Shown piece by piece: positions 21,367 through 32,832 of a DNA stretch of 64,000 bases. Source of the DNA: Odobenus rosmarus divergens (Eukaryota; Chordata; Mammalia; Carnivora; Odobenidae); contig NW_004450402.1 of assembly GCF_000321225.1 (NCBI RefSeq), positions 3,219,798 to 3,283,797 on the forward strand, read 5' to 3'. Numbering within the stretch: the first letter of the stretch is position 1; each line of letters begins with the position of its first letter. The notes below the pieces were generated by a model. It was not told the origin of the DNA. It did no database searches and worked only from the letters and a program-made list of their open reading frames with translations. The translations under genes were made by a program, and so were the position numbers.

Positions 21367-21457
21367 ATATAATACCTTTTTTAAATTATGTTCAGTTAAC
21401 CAGCATATAGTACATCATAAGTTTTTGATGTAGTGTTCAAGATATAGTACCTTTTTT
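21367..21457 (-). mobile_element. 59-bp L1 3'-end insertion
   Basis: 21383-21441 matches the reverse complement of the carnivore L1 3' terminus also seen at 10120-10170 ('gttaaccagcatatagtaca', 'gtttttgatgtagtgttc'). ATATAATACCTTTTTT at 21367-21382 and ATATAGTACCTTTTTT at 21442-21457 look like its target-site duplication. Confidence 0.75.
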
Positions 21458-21738
21458 TTTGGTGAGGCAGCAGAGTAAAAGTTCTCAAAATTAATAGTTT
21501 CTCTATAAAAAAGATTATCATTAATATTTAAGAATTTCTGTGTCTTATTTTGTTCATGTATTAAAATTGCTTGTCATTCACTTTGTTATAGAGATAAAAG
21601 ATAAAAGGGCAATTTTAAACATGATTGATGGCAATATTCACTTGATGTAGACAACTTATGTTGATATCACTGAAAATTAAGCATCCTTCTGAACATAATT
21701 AATTTCTGAACTGTTAGAATGTTGTTCTTTATTTAGTA
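21458..21738. other. No recognisable feature
   Basis: AT-rich unique sequence. Confidence 0.35.
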
Positions 21739-21739
21739 C

Positions 21740-22125
21740 TTGTTATGAGCTGAATATGTCTCTCCCTGCCAACCCCCAAGTTTATATGTTGAAGTCCTAA
21801 CTCCTAGTGCCTCAGAATGTGCATGTATTTGGAGATAGGTTCGTTAAAGAGATTTTTAAAATGGGGTTTTTAGGGTAAGCCTTAATCCAGTATGACTTGT
21901 GTCCTTCTAAGAAGAGGAAATTAAGACACAAACACTCACAGAGAAAAGGCCACATGAAGACACACGGAGACAAGCAAAGAGAGGCCTCCGAAGAAACCAA
22001 CCCCGCCAGACCTTGATCTTGAACTTTTAGCTTCCAGAGCTGTGAGGAAATAAATTTCTGTTGTTTAAGCCACCCAGTCTGTGGCACTTGATTATGGAAG
22101 CCTAGCAAGGTGAATACAGCTATAA
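21740..22125 (+). mobile_element. MLT1-type solitary LTR (ERVL-MaLR)
   Basis: Near full-length LTR of the mammalian MaLR group: start TGTTATGAGCTGAATATGTC, 'atgttgaagtcctaactcct', 'tgtatttggagataggttc', 'gtgtccttctaagaagagga', a polyadenylation signal in GAAATAAATTTCTGTTGTTT, 'aagccacccagtctgtggca' and the end 'cctagcaaggtgaatac'. No internal retroviral genes remain. It accounts for the 149-codon antisense frame at 21812-22261. Confidence 0.7.
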
Positions 22126-22419
22126 CTATGGAAATTTCAAGACAAATATCTTCACTTTTCCAAGAGGTTTTATGAATTCCAGCCCTGGTGGTTATAAACC
22201 TTACCTTAGTCTGGTTCTCTATATCTTCTGACTCCTGGTTAGGTAAACAGAGAGGGAGCATTACAACGGATGGTGGGAATTTGATGTGTTCCAGAACATC
22301 TGAGCACGGAATCCATTGTCTTTATAGCTCCATGTGTTTGTGTAAGAAATAAGTCCGACTGTGTGTACATACTCGTGTGTACATGTATATGAAGGGGGTG
22401 TGTGTAGTATGTGTATTGA
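22126..22419. other. No recognisable feature
   Basis: Unique sequence with a GTGTGTA-rich stretch near 22360-22410. Confidence 0.35.
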
Positions 22420-22690
22420 AGAGGCGCTAGAGTGCACTGATTAAGGAGCACAGACTCTGAAAGCCGGTGGAGTCAAACTTTCTGCGCCACATTTATTAAC
22501 TGTGATCCTGGGCAAGTTCTCTCATGTCTCAGGTCTTCCTATTCCTTGTCTGTTAAATGGGGTCGGCGATAGTCCCTACCTCATAGGGTCATTTTGAGGA
22601 TTAACTGGTTTGAGTATTTAGAATAGCGCCTGACACCTAGTAAGTGCTGGGTACATGTTAACTATTATTACATGCATTTTTTGCAGGTGG
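22420..22690 (+). mobile_element. MIR SINE, nearly complete
   Basis: All MIR landmarks in order: 'tgcactgattaaggagcaca', 'gatcctgggcaagttctctc', 'ttaaatggggtcggcgatag', 'ctacctcatagggtcatttt', 'gcctgacacctagtaagtgc', 'ttaactattatta'. Confidence 0.85.
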
Positions 22691-22752
22691 CTTCAAGTGA
22701 AACAAAATTTATAGTCCCCATGATTTGTGAGAAATGAAATATATGGTAAGTT

Positions 22753-22982
22753 AAAATGTCTATTTTGTTATGCGCGCCTGGGTGGCTCAGTTGGTTAAGC
22801 GTCTGCCTTGTGCTCAGGTCATGATCCCAGGGTCCTGGGATCGAGCCCTACATTGGGCTCCCTGCTCCGCGGGAAACCTGTTTCTCCCTCTCCCACTCCC
22901 CCTGCTTGTGTTCCCTCTCTCGCTGTGTCTCTCTCTGTCAAATAAATAAATAAAATCTTTTTAAAAAATGTCTATTTTGTTA
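22753..22982 (+). mobile_element. SINEC with perfect 18-bp target-site duplication
   Basis: Sense body 22771-22964 with the well kept young-type 3' half (CTCTCTCGCTGTGTCTCTCT). AAAATGTCTATTTTGTTA is exact at 22753-22770 and 22965-22982. Confidence 0.96.
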
Positions 22983-23044
22983 AATTAGAGAAGAATGCAC
23001 TTCTTTTTTGACTTCATTCATTTTTTCATATATTTAAATAAATC

Positions 23045-23265
23045 TTGGTTTGAATCTTGCTTTCTTCAGCCACCAGCTTGCATGATTTTGGTCAGCTTAC
23101 TAGATCTCTCAGCTCATAAACTTTAGTTTCCTCAACTGTAAAATAAGGATAATGATCTCTACTTTATAGACTTACTGTGGATTCATGAAATGAAACAACG
23201 GATTTGAAGAACCCCGCATGGTGTCTGGAAGGGAGTAGGTGCTCAACACCTGTTGCCTTCTCTTC
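23045..23265 (+). mobile_element. MIR SINE
   Basis: 'ggtttgaatcttgctttctt', 'gtttcctcaactgtaaaata', 'aaggataatgatctctactt' and 'gggagtaggtgctcaacacc' in MIR order. Confidence 0.7.
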
Positions 23266-24238
23266 CATCCTTAATGTCCCCTAAATCTCAATATGATATT
23301 AAGGTTATATGCTCCAAGAAGGGAATCAAGGTGGGAGAAATGGGAAGGCGCTTAGAGATGAAACTGAACTGTTTGGGAACAGGTGGAGGATGGGGTGGGG
23401 GGGCGGATTGAGGAGAAGACTACAAATTCCCTGTTTCCTGCTCTTTCCACATCAATAAGTTGTCCTCCTAACATACAGGCTTCTGCTTCTCTTTCCTCAC
23501 TCCCACATGAGGGAGAATAGCGTTTAATACACTCTCAGTGGTTTTAATACACAATCAGGTAGAGATTGGTTGAGGAAACCAGATCATGGTGAGGACTGGG
23601 CAAAGGTGTTATTGTTTTCCCCATTCTTACAAATGTGAACATGTTTTATGTTTCATAGGATTAGGGCCATCAGCCTTTTGGAAGTTGATGACTTATGTGC
23701 TGGTACTTCCCTTGCCCTTTGAACCACTTCTTTATGGCCTTAGATTTGCTGCTTTTCCCCTACCTCCCTTACTTATTAATTCATGGCACCCACAGTCAAC
23801 TGAGGGAAAAATGCATCTAGCTCACTTTCCTCTCTGAATCCAGAACTGACACATCCCCTCTGCCCCATTTGGCACAGTGGCTGACTTGCTATGGATTTCT
23901 CTTTTGCCAGTACAATTTATTAGCCAATTAATTCCCATTTTAATCTCTTTATGACCCTAACATGTTGCAGAGAAGTAAGAGTCAATTGATAGGATTAGGA
24001 ATTTTTAAGTAATATAAATCCAGTCCACACAAATTTCAGCCCTTTTTCAAGGGAATGCAAAACTCTGATAAGCCTGAAAATGACTTGAGAAGAAAAGCTT
24101 GAAAGTTTTACAAGAGTCCAGATGATGGCAGCAGAGAATGTGTGAGAAAAGCTCAGGAGCAATAATGGCTTAAAAACATGCTCCGAACATGTTGCAAGTA
24201 GTTGTAAAACTACTAATTATTGATGACAGATAAAATAA
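23266..24238. other. No recognisable feature
   Basis: About 1 kb of unique sequence. An 83-codon plus frame at 23586-23837 has no known domain and is not called. Confidence 0.4.
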
Positions 24239-24450
24239 AGAAACTGGTTAAGGAACTGCGCTTTAGTACTAGAGATGCCTGACTTTGACTCATTGGCATT
24301 GTCAATTTGGGCGACCAATTAACTTTTCTAAGTCTTGTTTCCTCATTTGTAAAGTGGGGATAATAATAGTTATAGGATTGCTTCGGGATTAAGAGAGATA
24401 ATGTATGTAAAAGCTTTAGCCTATGCCTAGAAAATTGCAAGTACTTACAG
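24239..24450 (+). mobile_element. MIR SINE
   Basis: 'aactggttaaggaactgcgc', 'cttgtttcctcatttgtaaa', 'gtggggataataatagttat' and a degraded 3' end. Confidence 0.75.
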
Positions 24451-24618
24451 AGAGGGAGAAAGAGAGAAAGAGAGATGAGAAGGTGGAGAATTATATAAAA
24501 ACATTAGCATCATATTTCATAATAAAGTTTCTATAACATATTCTAAACCAGAGTGGGACTACAGGGGAAAGGGAAGCAGTCAGCTCTTGGGTGCAGGCAA
24601 AAAGGAGATGCATTGCCT

Positions 24619-24784
24619 GTAGAGAGTTTATTTTATTTTATTTTATTTTATTTTATTTTTATTTAGCTTTTTATTTTAACTCCAGTATAGTTAACATACA
24701 GTGTTATATTAGTTTCAGGTGTACAATATAGTGATTGAACAATTCCATACATCACTACTTAGTGCTCATCATGTAGAGAGTTTA
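24619..24784 (-). mobile_element. L1 3'-end insertion with (TTTTA)n tail
   Basis: The antisense tail is a (TTTTA)n tract at 24628-24662, followed by L1 3' UTR ('aactccagtatagttaacat', 'ttagtttcaggtgtacaata', 'agtgctcatcat'). GTAGAGAGTTTA is exact at 24619-24630 and 24773-24784. Insert about 142 bp. Confidence 0.92.
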
Positions 24785-24848
24785 AAAACAGTAACAACTA
24801 AAATCAGTCAACTCTCAAACAGTTAAAAAAATCAGTCTACTTTTTAAA

Positions 24849-25075
24849 AATCACTACACACCAGGGGCGCCTGGATGGCACAGTCGGTTAAGATCTGACT
24901 CTTGATTTCGGCTCAGGTCATAATCTTAGGGTTGTGAGATTGAGCGCTGCATTGGTCTCTGTTCTCAGCCGGGAGTCTGCTTGAGATTCTCTCCCTCTCC
25001 CTCCGCCCCTCCCTTGCTTGTGTGTATGTGCTCTCTCTCTCAAATAAATCTAAAAAAAAAAAATTACTGTGCACC
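24849..25075 (+). mobile_element. SINEC (older variant) with 14-bp target-site duplication
   Basis: Sense body 24863-25061 with the older middle ('gactcttgatttcggctcag', 'gggttgtgagattgagcg'). AATCACTACACACC at 24849-24862 and AATTACTGTGCACC at 25062-25075, three differences. Confidence 0.92.
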
Positions 25076-25570
25076 AATTCTAAATCATGCTAGTGTTAAA
25101 AATACTCTTTTTTTTTTTTTGGTAAACAATGTCTATTTTTATTTTTTTAAGTTTTTATTTAAGTTTTATTTTATTTAAATTCCAGGTAACAGCGTAATAT
25201 TAGTTTCAGGTGCACAATACAGTGATTCAGGACTTCCATACACCACCCTATGCTCATCAGGACAAGAGCACTCCTCAGTCCCTGTCACCTATTTAACCTA
25301 TAATCCGCCCTCCCTTACGGTACCCATCAGCTTGTTCTTTAGTTAAGAGTCTGTTTCTGGTTTGTTTCTCTCTCTTTTTCCTCTTTGCTCATTTGTTTTC
25401 TTTCTTAAATTCCACATATGAGTGAGATCATACGGTATTTGTCGTTCTCTGACTTATTTCATTTAGCATAATACTCTCTAACTCCTTCCATGTTGTTGCA
25501 AATGGCAAGATTTCATTCTTTTTATGGCCAAGTAATATTCCTGTGTGTATATATACACCACAGCTGCTGC

Positions 25571-25807
25571 TGCTACTTCTTTTTTTAAATTTTTATTTTT
25601 TATTTTTTAAAAGATTTTATTTTATTTATTTATTTGGGAGAGAGTGAGCAAGAGAGCACAAGAGGGGGTAGGGTCAGAGGGAGAAGCAGACTCCCCGCCG
25701 AGCAGAGAGCCCAATGTGGCACTCGATCCCGGGACTCTGGGATCATGACCTGAGTGGAAGGCAGTCGTTTAACCAACTGAGCCATCCAGGTGCCCTGCTT
25801 CTTCTTC
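25571..25807 (-). mobile_element. SINEC nested in the L1 complex
   Basis: Minus-strand body 25582-25796 with long T-rich tail and head ending GAGCCATCCAGGTGCCC. TGCTACTTCTT at 25571-25581 and TGCTTCTTCTT at 25797-25807 are probable target-site duplications formed in a CTT-rich retrocopy tail. Confidence 0.9.
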
Positions 25808-26060
25808 TTCTTCTTCTTTTTTTTCTAAAGGTACAACTTTTTATTATTTTAGGACAAGCAAGGGGAACATAATATAACATTTAAAAGTAACCATTTGCAA
25901 TTTCAACATAGTTTAGTTGATTTCTTATATATCCAGATGTATTCTCACGTAGGCCAACACAGTTTGACTAAAGTTAACTTCAATAAAATGACAACTTAAT
26001 CTGCCCCAAAATAATTGGTGGTTTAAACCTGGAATGTCTTTTTCATGCAAGTACAAAGTC
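25801..26060 (-). pseudogene. Processed 3'-UTR retrocopy of an unidentified mRNA
   Basis: Between two halves of one L1 lies about 235 bp that are not L1. Read on the minus strand they end in AATAAAAAG (polyadenylation signal at 25840-25845), 15 bases later an A-run (25817-25824 as T on the plus strand) and then an (AAG)n tract. That is the 3' end of a polyadenylated transcript inserted by L1 machinery. L1 bases near both edges ('atacaccaca' about 25553, 'aataccacat' at 26061) suggest a short target-site duplication. There is no evident coding part, and I do not recognise the parent gene. Confidence 0.65.
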
Positions 26061-26401
26061 AATACCACATCTTCATCATCCATTCATCGGTCAGTGAACA
26101 CTTGGGCTGTTTCCATAGTTTGGCTATTGTAGATAATGCTGCTTTAAACATTGAGGTGCATGTATTCTTCTGAATTAGTATTTTTGAATTCTTGTGGTAA
26201 ATACCTAGTAGTGCAATTGCTGGATCATAGGGTCACTCTATTTTTAACTTTTTGAGGAAACTCCATACTGTTTTCCAGAGTGGCTGCCCCAGTTCACATT
26301 CCCACCAACAGTGCAAGAGGGTTCTCCTTTCTTTGCACCTTTGCCAGCACCTTTGGGTTTTTTGTTGTTGTTGTTGTTGATTTTAGCCTAAAATACTCTT
26401 T

Positions 26402-26575
26402 CTTATGGAAACTCCTCTAAATTGAATTTTTTAAAAGACCCTTTATCTTCTGGTCCTGACCTGCCTTGCCTTCTATGCTTATCTCTCACTGACTCATTCT
26501 TTCCAGTCCAATTGGACTAATGGTTCAATGGAGATACTCTGCACATTCCTGCCTCCATTTTGATTGTACTGGCCC
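26402..26575. other. No recognisable feature
   Basis: Short unique stretch beyond the L1 target site. Confidence 0.3.
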
Positions 26576-26579
26576 CACC

Positions 26580-26760
26580 ACTTGAAATGACTTGTTCTTT
26601 TCTTCTCATTTATCTAGATATTACTTTTACTTCATGGGCTCAGGAGAAGCCTATGTTTCCTGGGAAGCCTTCCCCATCTGCTGGATTCCCACAAGGATCC
26701 CTCCCTTGTTGTGCATGTAGTTATTTTGACATGTAGCATCTGCTGTCTTGTAAAGGAGGG
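26580..26760 (+). mobile_element. L2 fragment
   Basis: 'tgggaagccttccccatctg' and the following 'tgttgtgcatgtagttattt' resemble the L2 3' region in sense. Confidence 0.45.
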
Positions 26761-29079
26761 GCTCGTTCAGGAAGCTGGTACTTATTTCCATACTCAAGGC
26801 CAGCTTTTAAGCTCTGCTATCATCTGTACACTTGGTGCTCACAACTGTGCTTGGAGTTCCAGCTCTTCTATTTCACTAAATAAATACAACTGGTGGTTAT
26901 CTTTTATTTTGAACTTCCTTGGAGAGATGTATATGTTAACTTAAACAGTGTATATAATGTAATATCAATCAACAGTAGACATTTAAGAAATAAGACATAT
27001 GATTATATTGGGGTTTGGAAGACTGAGGCCTCCCAGAACTGAGATTAGTCTGGAAGGCCCCATGTATGAACTCTAAATTCCAGATTACACTGAAGTCATT
27101 TTCTGTGGGAGCTGGAATAATTTCATCTTTTCTTTACTGGTGCAGAACATGTACCTACTGGTACATGTTTTAACATGTAATGCCCACTCTCGTGGATTGC
27201 ATGAAAAATACTGGGTCTTTGAACTTGAGACTTAACCGTGCATCTATATATATTCTAACCAGCTTCTACAAACAGTATGCTATCAACATTTACCTTGACA
27301 TCCCAAGAGACAAATAATTTTTATCAGGGCATATCAGGAAATGAACTAAAATGAATTGAGAAGATCATTAAAAAAATGTAAAATGTCAGTGTAAAATATC
27401 TTTCTTCACATCTTTATATTCAGTATGTTAGTCTTTTGCCATGAGATCCTTCGTGAAAAACCTGACCAGATCTGGGATCACAGGCTCAGTATCCAGAAGT
27501 AGAGGAATCTCAAAAGTTGTGGGACTCTAACAAGTGCTCTGGGAAGAAGGAAGCCTTTCTGGGCTTAGGTGGCTTCTGCTCAGAAGAAATTCTGGACAGG
27601 TGGTTTGTGTTCATTTCCCTCAGACTCTAGTGAAGTTGGACCTGGGTGCTCAATCTCTCATCACTTGAGGTGGGAAGGTGAGGAGAACCCAGTTGTATCT
27701 CATTACTGATGAGAAATCACTATCTTAGTTGTTTCGTGAGCCTCGTTCTGGGAGCAAACCAAAGTTTGTCATTACCAAAGGTACAAAGAAAATGTGGTAA
27801 GGGAGAACTTGGCAGATATCTGTAGCTGTTTGAAAGACTTTTATTTAAAAAATGACTTAGACTTATTCTGTATAAACCCAAGGAATAAAATGAGGAACAA
27901 GTGTAATGGACTTCAGTTCAAAATAAAAAGGAGAAACTTTCTAACAATCAGTTGTCCACATATAGAATGGAGTGTGGTGTTGATAACCATTCCTATGATG
28001 TGAGATATTCACATAGTGGGAATTCTGCGGGATGTTCAAGTCTCAATGAATATGAATAAATGAATTCTAATTCTCCTCCTTATCTGTAGTCTATAGTTTT
28101 GTGATTCTGCCATTTCTTTTCCCAAATCTGTTGATTAGCCAGTCAGAATTTTTCGAGCATGTCAAATTCAAATGAATCAACATGAAAAGTGAATTATTTT
28201 TTTCTTTCTTTCTTTCCTACTCTCTCATTATTATTGTAAACTCTGGTCTTATCTTCTAACTTCTATCAGGTAGGGATATGGAAGGAACAAGCCGTCAAGT
28301 ACAAAAGTATATGGTATTAAAATATTCAGCATATTAAAAAATTCGCACGGGATTTTGGAAGACTATGTGCAGAATTTCACTTTTTTTTTTTAAGCTTAGA
28401 GAAAAATGCAGTCTTGTAAAATGAAGTCTTCGGTGGCATATGAAATGAACAATCAGGAATTTGGCTCTCCTGTTCTGCTTCCCTCTCCATGGGAAGCTCT
28501 ATTCCTATATTGAACAATTCTCTTCCCCAGCCCACACAGTCCCAAGGGAGGGATTCAACGAAAAATTACTGGGAGGCACAAGCGCTCTGTCTATTCTGCC
28601 TTCTTTTCAAGGGGCGAAAGAAAATTGCAAGCTTCTTTGGGTGTCTGACTCACGTAGTCTATGCAGGTGCCATATTCGTATTTTCCTGCATGACAAGAAA
28701 AAAAAAAAAGACTCCCCTTCCTTTTTAAAGTGGGATTTGTAGGCTTTGCAGTAAGGTGGTTTGAAGATCCTCAGAGGAAGGTAGTATAAAGTCTTTCATA
28801 TGTTATTCAAACCACTGGTTCTGAGGAAGAATGAAGTGTAATTTTATTAGTCTGTGTCCAATCAGGAAACAGAAACCACACAGTAATTAGTAATTTGAAA
28901 AGGAAAAGTTAAATAAAAAGAATTGTTGACTATAACAGAGGATTGGAATAATGAGAGATTAATTAATATAAAGTAAAGATAGCTCTAAGGAATATAAGGA
29001 ATATAAGAATATATATAAGGAATTTAAGAATAGTAGAAACTGTTCTCAGTTTGATTTCTGCTCTTTTCCTTATTATTTC
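26761..29079. other. Mostly unique sequence, no gene recognised
   Basis: The longest stretch in the window without a repeat I can name (about 2.3 kb). Two overlapping plus frames at 28461-28742 and 28489-28728 have no known domain. Short homopolymer runs occur at 28381 and 28690. Nothing identifies a transcription unit. Confidence 0.4.
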
Positions 29080-29480
29080 TTTCCTTATGCTTGGTTTGGG
29101 ATTATTTTACTCTTCTTTTTCTAGTTCTTAAATTGGAAGCTTGGACTATTGACTTGAAATTTTTCTTTTTTTCCAATGTGAGTATTTAGTACTACGAATT
29201 TCCCTTAAGTACTACTTTAGGCTCATCCTACACATTTTCATATGCTGTGTTTTCATTTTCATTCAATTTAAAATCTTCCTTAATTTCCTTTGTGACTTCC
29301 ACTTTCACTCATGGGTTTGGGAACATACTGTTTCTTTGTTAGCATTTTGGGATTTTCCCAGATAGCTGTCATTGATTTCCAGCTTACTTAATTATGGTCA
29401 GGGAATATATTTGGCAAGATTTCAATTCTTTTATTTTGTTAGGATTTGATTTGTGGCCCAGAATATTGTCTATATTGATG
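29080..29480 (-). mobile_element. Old L1 ORF2 remnant
   Basis: Translated from the minus strand around 29190-29330, the frame reads EVTKEIKEDFKLNENENTAY, then a stop, then a stretch matching the L1 ORF2 block between endonuclease and reverse transcriptase (consensus pattern ...E..REI..YFELNENEN..YQNLWDAAKAVL...). The frame is broken by stops and the copy is dead. Confidence 0.7.
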
Positions 29481-29799
29481 ACTATAGAGTTTACTATATA
29501 TACTTAATCAGTTAGACCCTATGTTTAAATTATGTTATACAGCTTAACATAGTGTGATGACCTTACAACAGTATATTCCAATTCCTTTCTCTCATTCTTT
29601 ATGCTATTGTTGAGATATGTTTTATTTTCTGTATACTATAAGCACACAATTCATGCTATAAATTTTGCCTTAGGCAGCCAATTTTAGAACTACTAAAAAA
29701 AATTTTGTGTTCATCTTAATTTATCACATTTTCAATATTCTTCATTTCTTTCTATAATTCCAGGTTTTTGTGTGGCATTATATTCATTTTTCCTGAAGA

Positions 29800-30930
29800 A
29801 CTTTCTTTAGCATTTCGTTGTAGTATAACAGGCTACTAGTCTGCTAATGATAATTTAACTGTTTTTGCTTTTCTGAAAAAGCCCTTATTTCTCCTTCAGT
29901 TTTGAAAGGTATTTTAATTAGGTATAGGATCTCAGGTTGACAAGTTTTTTGTTTGTTTCCTTTTAATACTCTAAAGATATCATTCCATTGTTTTTTGGCT
30001 TGCAAGTTTTCTGACATGAAGTTTGTTATAATTCTTACCTTTATTCTTCCATATGTAATATGTCTTCTTTCTTTGCATTCCTTCAAAATTTTCTCTTTGT
30101 AATTGGTTTTCTATAGTTTTAATATAATATTTCTTTCTTTCCTTCTCTCCCTCTGTGTGTGTGTGTCTGTGTGTGTCTGTGTGTGTGGTTTGTGTATTTC
30201 ACTAGATTTGGAAAATTCACAATCATAATTCTTTCGAAAAGCTCTTTCCCCTGTTCTCTCTCTTCTTTCTGGGTTTCCAATTACATGTATGTTAGATTGA
30301 TTTTGTCCCACTGCTTTTGGATATCCTGTTTCTTTTTTTTTTTTTTTACTCCTTTTTTTCTCTTTCTGTTTCAGTTTGGCTGATTTTTTTTTTCAGTTTG
30401 GCTGATTTCTATTGAACTTTAATTTTCACTGTTTCTTTCCTCAGCCATGTTGAATTCACCAATGAATCTGTTGAAGGAATTCTCATTTGTTATGATATTT
30501 TTCTTTTATATCATTTCCTTTAAATTTTTCTTATAGTTTTTATCTCTGCTGAAATTCCCATGCATTAATGCTTGTTGTCCGCCTTTCCCATTAGAGTCTT
30601 TAGTATTTTAAGCAAAGTTATTTTAAATTCCCTGTGTAATACTTAGACATCTGGGCCATATCTGAGTTTGGATTTGTTGATTGCTTGTCTCTTGACAGTT
30701 TTTAAAAATTGCTTCTTTATATGTCTTATAGATTTTTGCATGCATGATCTTAATCTTATATAGGAATGCAGTAACTGAGGTAAACAGAATCTGGGAATAG
30801 GTACCTGGAAATTGTTACATCTCTCACATTGCTCAATCTTTTGCATGGGAGCTGAGTCAGTCTTATCAGAAATTAAGCTGGGTTTGGCTTTTGTTGTAAT
30901 TATAGTTACCATGTGTGTATATTTCTTAGT
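29800..30930 (-). mobile_element. Old L1-related sequence
   Basis: Long T-rich stretch with phrases typical of ancient mammalian L1 in this orientation: 'taggatctcaggttgacaag', 'agatatcattccattgtttt', 'ccaattacatgtatgttaga', 'gtttctttcctcagccatgt', 'cagacatctgggcc'-like text near 30640. Includes a (TG)n tract at 30153-30190. The subfamily is not assigned. Confidence 0.5.
30153..30190. repeat. (TG)n interrupted microsatellite
   Basis: TG repeats interrupted by two TCTG units, within the old L1. Confidence 0.8.
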
Positions 30931-31114
30931 GCATTTGCATATTCCAATTTAGAGTCTTTCTACCAGCAATCATCCTCCAGTAGTCTAGCTACTCATTCTC
31001 CTGTGTTCAACTGTATTTAATAATAGATCATGTTTAACTGTGTTAGGTCTGTATCTGTGGTAGTTTACTGGACTCAGTATGGATTTGTGCATTTTTTTTC
31101 TAACCGATGGAAAC

Positions 31115-31318
31115 AAAACCAAATTCTTTTTTTTTAGATTTTATTTATTTATTTGACAGAGACATGGTGAGAGAGGGAACACAAGCAGGGGGAGTGGGGG
31201 AGGGAGAAGCAGGGAAGCCTGATGTGGAGCCCGATCCCAGGACCCCAGGATCATGACCTGAGCCAAAGGCAGATGCTTAAAGACTAAGCCACCCAGGCGC
31301 CCCCAAAACCAAATTCTT
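31115..31318 (-). mobile_element. SINEC with perfect 14-bp target-site duplication and internal deletion
   Basis: Minus-strand body 31129-31304. AAAACCAAATTCTT is exact at 31115-31128 and 31305-31318. About 20 bases of the middle ('cttccc...gcagggagc' in other copies) are missing after GAGAAGCAGGG. Confidence 0.95.
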
Positions 31319-31561
31319 GAGAGCTATGCCTAAAATGTGGAAGCAGAAATGTGGTTGCATACCCTCACCTCTCCCCCACCCCCTGCCTCTTTTATCAATC
31401 CTGCAGAACCACAGGTACTTTTACCACATGCTCTTCCTCTTCAGTTCACAGTCATGTTGGTTTCAGCTTGGCTTCTTCATCTCAACCTAGGATAGCAGAA
31501 TGCCTTTGTTTCCTTCCTATTTAATAAACTGATTGCTCCTTCTTGTGGAGGTGTTTAAAAA

Positions 31562-31761
31562 AAAGTCATTCCAGAGGCTCCTGGGTGGCTCATTTGGTTG
31601 AGCGTCTGCCTTCAGCTCAGGTCATGATCTCAGGTCCTGGGAATGAGTTCCACATCGGGCTCCCTGCTCAGCGGGAGTCTTCTCCTCCCTCTGCCTCTGC
31701 CTCTCCCCTGCTTGTGCTCTCTCTCTCAAATAAATAAATAAAATAAAATAAAGTCATTCTA
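31562..31761 (+). mobile_element. SINEC with 12-bp target-site duplication
   Basis: Sense body 31574-31749 ending in (AAAT)n(AAAAT)n. AAAGTCATTCCA at 31562-31573 and AAAGTCATTCTA at 31750-31761. It lies 250 bp from the opposite-strand SINE at 31129, so transcripts could fold back between the two. Confidence 0.93.
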
Positions 31762-32575
31762 TTTTCCAGAACCTGCACACCCTTTCCATTTACCAAAGAC
31801 CAAATATACTCCTTTTTCTCGAGAATTTAATCAATCTATTTTCCTTATAAGAACAGCTAGTAGTGCAGTATTTTAAAGTTTCATGTATTTCTGAGAATAG
31901 AAGTTAGGGAGGTAGATAGAGGTATAAATGCCCTCTTCCAATATTGAGAGATAAGCAAGCATCCTGCTGTCCAGGGACTCTGAAATAAAGCCTTGGCCAT
32001 TTCCAGTGTCAATGCCTAATAGAGTCAAATGTGAGCAATTGTCCAGTTTCCTATTACCTTCCCATGCTCACAGAGAGATGCCAGAATTAACGCTATTCTA
32101 CCCACAGTGCTCACTACCAAAGAGAAACATCTTTACTTTGAATAAAAACAATCAAAGAAGAAAAGCATTGGCCTTGGAAGTTGTAGGAAAATCTTGATGT
32201 GGTGTTCTTTTTTATTCATGTGGTTCAAAGTATATGTACAACAAGTAGTTTTTCTTTTTTTGAACCTCACCATCAATTTCCTTCTTTGATCATATTTCTT
32301 ATCTTTTGTCTCTTTCATCAAAGGCATTTCTATTAGTAAGGGCTATTATCTCCTTCTTTCTTCTTAAGGCAGTCTGATAGCAATCTCTAATATCCCCTGA
32401 AAAAATTTCTTTCAAGACAAAGATCAGTGTAGGCAACTATCCTCTTGCTTAACCAAAATACATGATTTCATTTTTGCTTGGACATCTGAACTCCATTAGT
32501 AAGGGTTTCATGTTTTATACCCAGAGTATAAAGATAGTCATAAAGCATTTGTTCTTATTTGGAGTAGGGTGGTCA
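31762..32575. other. No recognisable feature
   Basis: AT-rich unique sequence. Frames of 63-64 codons are not supported as genes. Confidence 0.35.
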
Positions 32576-32774
32576 AGAATGGGCTTTGGGGTGCCTGGGT
32601 GGCTCAGTTAGTTTGAGCATCTGACTCTTGGTTTTGGCTCAGGTCGTGATCTCTGGATTGTGAGATCAAGCCCTTTGTTGGGCTTGTCACTGGCTATGGA
32701 GCCTATTTAGGATTCTTTCTTTCCCCGTCTCCCTCTCCCCACCCCCTACTCACGTGCTTCCTCTCTCTCTACAA

Positions 32775-32805
<31 letters not shown>

Positions 32806-32832
32806 AATCTTAAAGAAAAAAGAATGGGCCTT
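32576..32832 (+). mobile_element. SINEC (older variant) with expanded (AAAT)n
   Basis: Sense body 32588-32820. The AAAT tail has grown to about ten units (32771-32812). AGAATGGGCTTT at 32576-32587 and AGAATGGGCCTT at 32821-32832 form the target-site duplication. Confidence 0.93.

Larger units (their letters stand above)
25098..26401 (-). mobile_element. L1 insertion (5'-truncated), split by a SINE and an mRNA retrocopy
   Basis: Antisense L1 3' part: T-tail near 25111, 'aaattccaggtaacagcg', 'attccacatatgagtgagat' , 'ccatgttgttgcaaatggca' up to about 25558, then resuming at 26061 ('ataccacatcttcatcatcc', 'gctggatcatagggtcactc', 'agttcacattcccaccaaca') to 26389. The target-site duplication AAAATACTCTTT at 25099-25110 and 26390-26401 bounds the whole. 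The reading frame of ORF2 here is broken. Confidence 0.9.

Noticed and set aside
21812..22261. 149-codon frame on the minus strand, the longest in the window
   Set aside because: It is antisense to an MLT1-type LTR and runs into its flank. No known protein family.
24628..24662. (TTTTA)n as an independent microsatellite
   Set aside because: It is the expanded tail of an L1 insertion with a target-site duplication around it.
29190..29330. Possible reverse-transcriptase gene on the minus strand
   Set aside because: The match is to a decayed L1 ORF2 with in-frame stops; not an active gene.
30153..30190. Z-DNA or promoter function of the TG tract
   Set aside because: No supporting sequence context; it lies in a dead L1.
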